64,000 nucleotides of DNA, from assembly GCA_037974965.1 (NCBI GenBank), contig JBBPFI010000002.1, positions 2,294,001-2,358,000 of the forward strand, given 5' to 3'. A program made the translations under genes and the position numbers. Below the pieces are notes generated by a model. The model saw only the letters and a program-made list of their open reading frames with translations. It was not told the origin of the DNA and ran no database searches. Of this stretch, positions 1 to 9,267 are shown one piece after another (within the stretch, counting starts at the first letter, position 1; each line of letters starts with the position of its first letter). The stretch comes from Dacryopinax spathularia (lineage: Eukaryota > Basidiomycota > Dacrymycetes > Dacrymycetales > Dacrymycetaceae).

Positions 1-1186
1 GGAATTTCGCTATGGGGCTTTATTGTTTGTTGGCTTTGGCTAAGGTGTGTGCTGTGTGCTGCTTTACTCGGCATGCCACTTGAAGGCTGAGACCGGGGCT
101 AGACGGTCGAGTTTGGTGCGAATCCGTTGGTCTACCGCCGCGTGTCGGAGTCCTCGTCGAGCAAGACGAACGGGCACGCGAAACAAACCAACGGCACAGC
201 AAATGGCCACTCTCCTCCACAACAGGTGGCTTCAAGCAAGCCAAGCTTCAAACACGAGCTCCTCGAAACCCTCGACCTGGTCAGCACCCTCCGCGGCATC
301 GGCTGGACGCACAGCGAAGGCACCTACATCCCTCCCTTCCCCTTCCCGCACCTCTCCGGCCCTGCGCTCCGCAGACGGTGGCTTCTCCACGCCTGGCTTC
401 AATACACCCTCTCCTACCTCCTACTCGACGCTCTAGAAGTTCTCATCAAACAACACCCCAACTTCCACCATCCCGGCCCAAGCTCAATCTTCGTCCCCTC
501 TCTCCCTCCCCTCGAGCGATACGCACTAGCCGGACTAATGTCACTCGCGACGGGGTTGGCAGTAATAATGGGCTTCCAAAGCGGCTACTACGGCATCGGC
601 TTCCTCTGCGTCCTTTCCCTCTCGCATGACCCTTCCCGCTGGCCACCGGTCCAGCAAGCCCCATGGGCATCCACAAGCCTGCACGACTTCTGGGCAAAAC
701 ACTGGCATCAGCTTATCCGCCGTTCATTCCTCATAATGGGCGGCTATCCACTCCACTACCTCGTCACCCCTGTCCTGGGGCACTCAGCAGGCCAAGTAGC
801 GCTAGTAGTAGGGTCGTTCGTGGCGAGCGGGCTGCTGCATATGTTTGCGCAGATCCCGATTGGCCGGCCGTTATGGGGCAGCAGTTTGGTGTTCTTTACG
901 CTTCAGGGTGTGGGCGTGGGGCTGGAGAGGGTGTGGAAGATCTTTATTGGGCGACGGGTGGGAGGGGTATGGGGGTGGGGGTGGTGTATGGCTTGGGTTG
1001 TGGGGTGGGGGGTGGTCGCTGTGGAGGATTGGCATATGTGCGTATCTTTCCTTACTGACTGTGGTTGGGACGATGCTAACGACTGGGTGTAGGCATGGGT
1101 TGGGCTCGGGGATCGTGTTGCCGCCGGTGTTGTCGCCTATGAGGATGGTAATCATCCCTCTCGCCAAACGTCTCCTGGCGGCCTAA
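1..1186 (+). CDS. Wax synthase-like MBOAT acyltransferase, copy 1 (5' end outside the window)
   Basis: Partial gene. It is a multi-pass membrane O-acyltransferase of the wax synthase-domain MBOAT family, which moves an acyl group from acyl-CoA to an alcohol or a secondary metabolite; the substrate here is unknown. Exons are 1-44 (incomplete), 103-1037 and 1093-1186, joined at GT/AG borders in phases 0 and 2. The exon-1 remnant (NFAMGLYCLLALAK) aligns with the end of exon 1 of the next gene. The family signature PWASTSLHDFWAKHWHQL, with the likely catalytic His in the later hydrophobic stretch (GLLHMF), is present, and the protein ends in an SPMRM tail matched by copy 2. Hydrophobic segments recur throughout exon 2. 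The same intron positions and head-to-tail order as the next gene indicate tandem duplication. The family is confident; the substrate is not known. Confidence 0.85.
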
Positions 1187-1639
1187 CTACTAACCAATAT
1201 GAACATCTATAATCCGCATCATACAGTATAAAATACACGTCTCTACCCCAGATACTCTAGATACGTACATCGTCATATACCATCTTGCAATATCATGCTC
1301 TCGCTCATGTCCACTCTCGTTGTACTGTAATGTCGGACGGCGGCCGGATGCGGAGCGCTTACCCCTTCCTAGATGAGTCGTCCCGTGTTCGGAAGCGCCC
1401 GTTGCCGCTCCGCAGACATTACGGACGGTATAAGGCGTCGACTTGGGCTGCTTCTCCGCACATTGCCGCGTTGCCGGCGTAATGTCGTTCTGATGAACAA
1501 TTCCGACTCACTTCTGCGTCTTTCTCCTTCTCTCTGTCACTAACCACTTGGAGTAAGCGATGAACTCCTCTGGAATCTAGACTTTGCTTCAAACTACAAC
1601 ATACTAAAAGGAAGGACCCAAACCCAACAGGTTACAACA
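1187..1639. other. Intergenic region between the two wax synthase-like genes
   Basis: This 453-base spacer holds the 3' end of copy 1 and the promoter of copy 2. A short open frame at 1285-1482 has no recognisable protein character. I see no repeat or RNA gene. Confidence 0.5.
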
Positions 1640-3161
1640 ATGGACCAAATACCCCTCATCGCATCAACCTACCCCTTCCCACCTCTCTCCGCCCGAACCC
1701 ACATAACCGCCCGCACATTCCCATACCTCATAACCCCCGGCCCGCCCGTCCTGCTCTTCGCCTACCTCGCCCGCCAGCCCAACACCCTCGCTCTCCGACT
1801 CGCGCTCCTACCGTTCGCGGTGGGCTGGTGTGTGTATGTGATTACTGGGTTTGGGTGGGAGACGTGGGGGATGGCGCCGTGGAATTGGGCGCTGGGGGTT
1901 TGGGGGGTCGAGTGTTTGTGTAAGGTGCGCTTGCTTTCTTCTCTGCTCTGACGTGGAGGAGCGATGGTTGATGATGGGGTAGATTGTGGACTTTGCGACT
2001 GATACGACTGGATTCCCGCGCTTGGGAGAGAGAACGGGGGCGACGGAGAACGGACATGATTTGGCGCTCAAAGAACACACGAACTTTGAGCACAAACCTA
2101 TCCCGTACCACAACGGGCAGGACGAAAAAAACAAAAAGATGACGAACGGCAGCTCCGCCAAGGCCTACGCACCGAAAAGGCCACAGACATTCAAAGAAGC
2201 TCTCCTGGATGCGCTCTCCCTCTCGTGCGCCTGGCGGGGGATCGGCTGGGAACACGGAAGAGACACCTACGTCCCTCCCTTCCCTTTCACCCACCTTGAG
2301 GGCGCCGAGCTACGCAGACGATGGCTCAAACATGCGCTCTGGGAATTCCTCAAAGCCTTCCTAGCGCTCGACGCAATAGAAGTCCTCGTCAAGCTCCACC
2401 CGAACTTCCGCCATCCCGGCCCCGCATCAATCTACGTCTCCTCCCTCCCCCCCATCCAGCGGTACCCCCTCGCCATCCTCACCGCATTCCTCACCGGTCT
2501 CGCAGTTATCCTAGGCTTCCAAATGTGTTACCACCTCATCGCCCTCCTTTCCGTCCTCCTCCTCCAGCACAGCCCACGCGCCTGGCCACCGATATTCGAC
2601 GCCCCCTGGCGCTCTACCAGCCTACACGACTACTGGTCCAAGCGCTGGCACCAGCTTTTCCGCCGGATGTTCATGGTCATGGGTGGGTACCCGACCGCGT
2701 GGTTCCTCTCGCTCGTCTTTGGGAAAGCGGCGGCCTATGTGGGCGTGGTGGTGGGCACGTTTTTGGCTAGTGGGGTGTATCATACGCTTTCGCTGTATCC
2801 GACGGGGGTGAGGCTGGGGTGGGGGAGCATGGTCTATTTCTCGATGCAGGGTGTGGGGTTGGGGTTGGAGAGGCTGTGGAGGTTTCTGACGGGGAGGAGG
2901 GTCAACGGGTGGGCGGGGTGGGGGTGGGTGTTCATGTGGACCGTGGTGGGGAGTACGCTGGCCGTGGAGGACTGGCATATGTACGTCCTCTCCCCTTCCC
3001 CTCTTCCTTCCATCCTTCTGCCTCACTCTTCCGCGTCGCGGGTTGCTGATGTTTGGCGTGACAGGCACGGACTAGGAGCAGGCATCGTAGTGCCGCCGTT
3101 CTTGTCACCGCTCAGGATGGTCGTGTTCCCGTTGGGAAGGTGGATAATGGCTAGCATGTAA
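1640..3161 (+). CDS. Wax synthase-like MBOAT acyltransferase, copy 2
   Basis: Complete paralogue of the preceding gene. Exons 1640-1924, 1983-2980 and 3065-3161 add to 460 codons (459 residues), with intron phases 0 and 2 as in copy 1. The ATG at 1640 opens a hydrophobic N-terminal exon with a membrane segment around residues 35-70. The wax synthase signature PWRSTSLHDYWSKRWHQLF lies near residues 300-318, followed by hydrophobic helices containing a candidate active-site His (ASGVYHTL). The second intron could be read through in frame, but splicing restores the conserved MHGLGAGIV junction. Such enzymes esterify long-chain alcohols or decorate fungal secondary metabolites at the ER; no biosynthetic core enzyme is next to this pair, so the product cannot be named. 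Confidence 0.9.
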
Positions 3162-3369
3162 TACAGGATTTGGACTGACTGAGGGCTCATACACGATTAT
3201 CTGTATCCATGTAAAGGCTGTATCAATGAACACACGACTCGTACATTCCATCCCTCGACTATACACGCTCGTCTCTAGCAGCTCCGCACAAGCGTGAACC
3301 ATTCCTTCAATAAACGTACATCAGAATACAGAAATCCTACACCGTCCTCGTCATCACATCGAGCAACGA

Positions 3370-4115
3370 TCACCTCCCATCCCGCCAATGCACCTTCCCC
3401 TCCGCACATTTATCCCCCCACATAACCCGCTTATGATACCCTTTCCTCATCTCCCTAAACTCGCTCACGAACACTTCTACAGCTCGGGCAGTGTCGGCCT
3501 CATGCTCTATCTCGGGAGGCTTGACGAACTCGGATGCGAGGCGCTCGGAGGCGACGTCGAGGTCGGTTGTGGCGTGTCGGAGGCGCATGAGGAGGAAGGA
3601 GGGGGTGTAGCGCTGTTCCGCGTCAGGACCGTTCACCGGAAAATGAACAGAGAGAAGAGAGAGGAGAGGGGGGTGGGGTGGGGGGGGGGGGGAGGGGAAA
3701 GGAGCGTACCTGATAAACCTCCCGCTGCTCACGATCTACATCGGCCCAGCGGCGCTTCAGGTCCTGAGCATGGTCGAACGCAGCCTGCGTCTCGCTCCGT
3801 AACCGATTCAGGTCATCTTGCATAGACAGATTGTGCTCTACAAGCCTGTCATGAGCTCTCAACAGAGAGACGGAAGGGATGTACGCACTTGCGAGCTGTT
3901 CATTATGCGTCGATAGGTCTATGATGTCTTTCGTCGCTTGCTGCGCTGCGGGGAGGGAGTTGACAAGCGCGGCGAGGTAGGTGGGATCGGCGATCGCTTC
4001 GTTCACATCTTCTTCTCTGCATGCCTCGCTCAGCTTAAAGAACGTGGATGGGGGATGTATAGACTTACGTTAGGTTTGAGAGCTCTGGGAATGCTTGGGT
4101 TAGAGGGGTATTCAT
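3370..4115 (-). CDS. VPS37: ESCRT-I subunit VPS37 (Mod(r) domain)
   Basis: Likely the VPS37 subunit of ESCRT-I, which sorts ubiquitinated cargo into multivesicular endosomes together with VPS23 and VPS28. Four exons on the minus strand (4115-4069, 4016-3889, 3837-3710, 3612-3370) join into a short protein that is almost entirely a Mod(r) domain. It starts MNTPLTQAFPELSNL, continues through an ADPTYLAALVNSLP segment and a coiled-coil helix with the family's LAKHNLSMQDDL pattern, and ends in a helix with FREMRKGYHKR, which matches the FLxxRKxYHxR signature of the family. Stop at 3370. The third intron contains a long poly-G run. It is divergent from RRP40 across only 136 bases, so the two probably share a promoter. 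Family call is firm from motif order. Confidence 0.85.
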
Positions 4116-4251
4116 GGTCGTCTGCCGATGAGCGCCGGAATGAAGTGCGACAAGCGCCCATGATGAGACCAGGGTCCGCCGGTTTCGACGTTTTCGGTGC
4201 CCTACCTCTCGCCATCACCCCCTTCCTGCCACACTTTCCTTGATAGCCGCC
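4116..4251. promoter_or_regulatory. Shared VPS37/RRP40 divergent promoter
   Basis: Only 136 bases separate the two start codons, so the 5' untranslated regions and promoters of both genes must lie here or overlap coding sequence. No TATA box is obvious. Confidence 0.6.
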
Positions 4252-5042
4252 ATGGCTTCATATATGTTACCAGGAGATGTCCTACCCATACCGTCACCAC
4301 CGCCCAAGTCCCTCAAGCTTGGGCCTGGTCTGCTCATGCTACACACGCCTGGCAATCCCGTCATTGCCCATAGACCCGGTGTCCTTCACTCGACACAAAA
4401 GCAGCAGCACTGGATAGAGACCGAGTCAAAACGAGTCCGTCTATTCTCCAGCTAAACCTCCTCCATTTAGCTGACGTATGCCGTAGTATATCCCTGCCCC
4501 GCAAGAAAGCGTCATAGGCATAATAGTCTACCGTGGCGGCGACGCCTTCCGCGTAGACATCGGCTCCGCCCACCTCGCGACGCTCGACATGCTCGCCTTC
4601 GAAGGAGCCACAAAACGGAACAGGCCTATGCTGAAAGTGGGGAACTTGGTGTATGCGAGGGTTAGTCTGGCGAATAGGGATATGGACCCGGAGTTGGAGT
4701 GCTTTGATGCTACGACGAGGAAGGCGGATGGGTTTGGAGAGCTGAAGGAGGGGTTTATGGTGGAGTGCAGTTTGGGCACTTGTCGAAGGTTCGCTCTGTT
4801 ACCGCGTTTTTCGCTTTGCATACTGATCTACACCCAGATTACTCGATCCGAAACACTTCCTTCTGCCTTCATTGGCCCAGAAATTTCCCTTCGAAGTGGC
4901 TGTCGGCATGAATGGAAGGGTGTGGCTAAAGGCCGGGTCTGTCAAAACCACGATAGCCGTATCTCGAGCGATTGAGATGCTGGATGATCGACGAACAACC
5001 GACGAGGAGATCAAAGCTTTCATTCAGAATGTCGATGTCTAG
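4252..5042 (+). CDS. RRP40: Exosome complex cap subunit RRP40 (EXOSC3)
   Basis: RRP40 is one of the three S1/KH cap proteins of the RNA exosome and threads RNA into the nine-subunit ring for 3'-5' decay and processing of rRNA, snoRNA and mRNA. Exons 4252-4434, 4487-4788 and 4838-5042 sum to 230 codons, a normal length. The N-terminal domain has SYMLPGDV and LGPGL; the S1 domain has YIPAPQESVIG, GDAFRVDIG and FEGATKRNRP; the C-terminal KH domain carries VGMNGRVWLKAG, the family's GxNG loop. The first intron uses a weak GTCCGT donor, but splicing there is required to join WIETESKR to YIPAPQES. It is divergent from VPS37 and convergent with MSH5, with only 97 bases between the stops. Confidence 0.93.
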
Positions 5043-5139
5043 TTTGGCACGGGCTGCGGTATTCTGGGTCGTTTGACCATTCTATGTGGACACTGTATCG
5101 ATATTGTATTCCACACTAATGCACATAATACCACGAATG

Positions 5140-8100
5140 TTAATCGTCCATTTCGATGTTCGTTATGCCGAGGATCTCCTGCAGTTCCGCTTTCAAAGGA
5201 GGCAGTTCTTCTTCTTCTGTTTCCCATTTGTCCAGATCCAATGCGAGAAAGCGTTTGAGCACTTCTTCAGCTTCCTCCAGCTCCAGCCGTTCCTGATCGG
5301 ATATATCCTCGATCAAGAGTTGATCGATGTCGTCTTGCGTGATCAAATGGCTGCCAGGACGTTATAGATAGGGTCGGCAGAGATTCCCCTAGCAGTCAGA
5401 ACGTACCTGATGTGCTCAGCTCGTTCCGCTACCTTGCGCGAAATACCCTGCAGCATAGCGCACCGTGCAGCATGTGAAGTTGTCGCCAGACCAGGAGCCA
5501 CGCTGCCGTCCAGTAAGCTGGTTATTCTGAGGGAAGCCTCCCTGCAAAGTACCGGAAAAGATATGTGATATGATCGTCCAAGTTGCGCTCAGCCCCATCA
5601 TCATTCTCATCCATGTCGAACACAGTGCCTGAGCGAGAGCTAAACATAATCTGCATGTGGGCAAAGTAGATTGGCAGAGTCGGAGGCAGCCCATCAGTGT
5701 TGAAGATCTCGTGAAAGTGCGTTGCCGCGAGTACTTTGGGTCCCGACGAACCCAAACTGAGCAAGTGATGAATCGTACCGCAGAAGAGCCCTGCCCCGTC
5801 TAATAGCAGGAGGCGACTTTAGCAAGAATGCCGCCAAAGAGCGTGAAGAAACCAGCCTGAGGCTCGCGTGCCCTTCCCGAACTCGTCCAGTATCAGCAGA
5901 CTACGAGCAGTGCAGTTGCGCAGAGCCAGAGAGACCTGAGCGAGATCGATCATGAAGGCAGACTGCATCTGGCGCCAGCAGAGGATTATGTTCAGTCGCC
6001 CGCCCGAAAAGCATGAAATAAAACCGACTTTTGACACGGATTCCCGCGTCTGACATCGTGTGAAAACTGTCAACAAGTCAGAGCATGTCGTCAGAGCAGA
6101 TCATTCAGCACTTTTGTCAACGATGCCGATCATAGCCTTGTCTGCTGGAACAAAGCTGAGAAACAGTTAGCAGGCGGAAGGGACGGGCTGCCTGACTCCA
6201 AACCAGCCAATCTGACAACAGTCAGACCAAGCCAAAGCAATAGTTATGTGCTCACCTGGGCCATGAAGACTATCAATGCTGTCTACGAGATTTTCGTCAA
6301 GCATTTGATACACAGCAACGGAACGGGAACACGAACCTGCTTGAGATATACGCTCTGCAGTCATAAGCGGTGGTGTAGCATTCCCCTCACGCAGTGCTCA
6401 CCTTGCCGCAACCATTGGCGCCAGTCAGCACCATAATGTTTCTCAGAGAATCAGCTTGCGAGCCAGCTTCTTCCGTCGCGACACGATCACCTGCGGCCAT
6501 ATGACAGTCGTTTGGCACGAAAGACTCAACGGAATGCTCTTGCAAAGGGTGCCGCCCGTTCTTGATATGAAGGACATTCTCCTCCGTGATGACAGGTCTG
6601 CGCCAGTCGTACATCTGCGCTGCATTGGCGAAGCATAGCAAACTCGGATGAGTTAGCTCCAGGTCGTTCTGAATACACGTTTAGTAGTCACCAATCAAGC
6701 TCCACGCAGTCTAAGAGAGCTTCATGCATTTGATCACTGAAGCCCATAACGCGTTCCCGGAGACCTTGGAGAATCTCGATCTCCCGATCGATCATGGAGG
6801 CGTAGACGTCGCCGATCTGTTGATCCATATCTTTGCTCAAGTGTGAGTGCGAGGGCACATGAAGAATATGCGCATACCTTTCATCTCTTGTGACTTGAAG
6901 TAGACCTTTTCCTCTGTCATGAACTGGTACGACCAACCCTCCATGTACTGGAAGTCTTCAGGACCATGCCAATCTTCCCGTAGAGGAATGGTGATCAGAT
7001 ATCCTAATTGAGGATAATAACAGACGTTGAGCTCAGAGGCAAACTGGGGCGGAATATGTTTGCTAATCTCCAGCGCAACACGGGACTATTCCCATGCGTC
7101 AGCCGGGTTGACATCCAAGGAGAGGCGTCTAGCGCACCATGAGACTGTCTAAGCCGTGATATATGTGACGGACGTTATCCAGGGCTTCATCTACGCGAGG
7201 TCTTACTACGGTTCGAGCTTCCAGGGCAGACGCATCCCAATCAATCTGGACCTCTTGTTTAGAACGAGCACCTCCAAGTATATCAGCTACGTACCGTTTC
7301 GTTGATTAGAGTTGCCATCTCTCGGAATGCTGCAATTTCCAGAGATTGAAGGAGCTGGGAGGTCTTAGATATCTGCTTTGTCCGATCAAAGGTGGGTGGT
7401 CACCTTTCTAACAATAGGTACCTCCGCAGCGCCTGGCAGAGAGGCAAGATCGAGAATGCCTTCACGTAGCAATGCACCCTCGTAGCCGAACTTGACCAAT
7501 GCGTTCCATTCTTTGGTGCCACCTTGCGGCCGTCCACCCCTCAAACCGAGTAACTTCATCGCACGACCAGCCCCGCCGAGACCCTTCAATCGGGCGGCAA
7601 AGGTCGAGACCGTCGGCCTTGCCGATGGATGCAAGAACAGCTGCACGGCATCATGACGATCGCGAATAGCTTGCGGATCGGTGAGAGGACGAAGGAGAAC
7701 GCGGCGAAGAAGGGGAGCCGTCATCGGCGTGTGTGGTTCCAGGAGCAAACCTGGTTACGATAAGCATGGACAGTAGCTGTACTTGGAAGCAAGACATACC
7801 ATAGAGAGACAGCGCCTCTTTGGAACGATCCGAGTAGCTGTTTGCATGTTGCTGCAAGCTGAATACTTGCAGAGAGGACAGAGCGTCCGCGTTGATCTGC
7901 ATATATCGCTCCCTTCCGGACAATCAGATCCTCTCGATGGCATCTTGATGATAGGACGCACATAGTGAAACCTTTGATGTCGGCAATATCAAGCCCTCCC
8001 ACACCCGGTTCGTCTAGTTCACCTGCAGTGGCACGGATGCGGACCAGATGATCCAGCAGAGCGGCTGCTGCGCCCATCTGTGCATCGAGTCAGACCCGCG

Positions 8101-9074
8101 CAAAGGCACGATGTTCGGTTCGCGTACACAGAGGTATGCCGTTCCATCAGCCTTGGCCCAGTTACCCAGTCTCAGTTTGGCTTCCCAGGCAGCCCTTTCG
8201 GGATCACGTCCACGCGGAGCTCTCGATCGCATGAAATCGTACGCATCCCGTAATCCGGTACTGGAGGACGCCGTAGTTGATGGAGCGTTGTCAGAAGCGG
8301 AGACGGCAAAGATGGGGAGCGAGAGCAGCCGTTCAACCCCACGTCCGGCGGCAAACTCTCGTGATATGCGGAGGTTGTAGGTAATGTTCTTCTCATCGCC
8401 TAATACACGCTCACTGTTAGGCTCAGAAGACGGAAGATGCCGGACATACAGTATGCCTCAACCACACTCTGAAAGTTTTCGTCCGCTTTTGTACTCGTCA
8501 GGACCGTCTCCGGCGTTGTCTGCCCCAATACTAAGATAGACGTCAGCAACTACAGATCAAGACGCATATGTGCTCACCTGCAATAGCAAGATCGAAGGCA
8601 GCGCTATCTTCCGTATCCTCCAACAAGCTCAACGTGCTCGTGACGGGATCATAGATCGCAGCACCAACTCTATGCGAATTGGAGTTGATAGCAACGCATA
8701 CCTACCCGCATATAAGCTGAGTATTGGACGTGCGCATAAAGTTACAAGATAAGAGGGAGGCGCACCTGATCAAGCTCCTGATCCTGTTCGTCATCATCAG
8801 ACAATCTGCTCCTCTCGTCCCCAGCCTTTCCCTGATCATTCGTGACTAGATCATTGTCGCCATCCGCATCTGGATCAGGCGTGTCCGCAAGTACAGACTG
8901 GCGCAGCGAGCTGCTTCGATGCACCTGAGACCGAGATTTCGGACCGGCACCAGGCTTCTTCTTGATGACCTTCGCCTTCATATACCAGTTCGCGGCGGGC
9001 GTTATGCTCCTCGACCTAGTACTGGCTGAAAAGGGAGTCTCGCTCCTGCCTTTCTTGCTGGAGGTGCGGGGCAT
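5140..9074 (-). CDS. MSH5: Meiotic MutS homolog MSH5
   Basis: MSH5 pairs with MSH4 as a sliding clamp on Holliday junctions and promotes meiotic crossovers; it does not act in mismatch repair. The gene is split into many short exons on the minus strand. The start at 9074 opens a basic, Ser-rich tail of about 100 residues before the MutS core (VCVAINSNSHRVGAAIYDP, then LTSTKADENFQ). Middle exons carry the connector and lever regions (MQINADALSSLQVF; APLLRRVLLRPLTD). The ATPase has Walker A TGANGCGK joined by splicing to SVYLKQ, FVPADKAMIGIVD, then QSAFMIDLAQVSLALRN and Walker B LLILDEFGKGT, then VLAATHFHEIF. These choices (TGAN, FMIDL) fit MSH5 rather than MSH2/MSH6. The C-terminal exon (5346-5140) is acidic. 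An inverted MCB-like motif sits about 50 bases upstream of the ATG. I see no disabling change. Confidence 0.9.
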
Positions 9075-9120
9075 GGTGGCTTTGTTGCAGGCGAGACCGG
9101 GTGGTAGGACGAGAATGAGC

Positions 9121-9145
9121 GACGCGACTCAGGTCGCGTCACGTG
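9121..9145. promoter_or_regulatory. Palindromic MCB-like pair plus CACGTG in the MSH5 promoter
   Basis: GACGCGAC at 9121-9128 and its exact reverse complement GTCGCGTC at 9133-9140 are separated by four bases. CACGTG (9140-9145) overlaps the end. ACGCG is the core of the MluI cell-cycle box bound by MBF in fungi, and CACGTG is a bHLH E-box. The position 47-71 bases upstream of the MSH5 ATG is typical of a functional promoter element. That it works this way is inferred. Confidence 0.5.
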
Positions 9146-9267
9146 AAGATTATCATTCCTCACTTTTTGTGGTCTCAAATCGGGGATCTTCATTGAAGTA
9201 CAACAATAGCTCTGATTCAATCCGATCATTTGATGCTAGAATACCTAGTGGATACAGACAAAGGAGT

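Noticed and set aside
1-3161. A complete secondary-metabolite cluster around the wax synthase-like genes
   Set aside because: No polyketide synthase, peptide synthetase, terpene cyclase or P450 is present nearby; the following genes are housekeeping genes.
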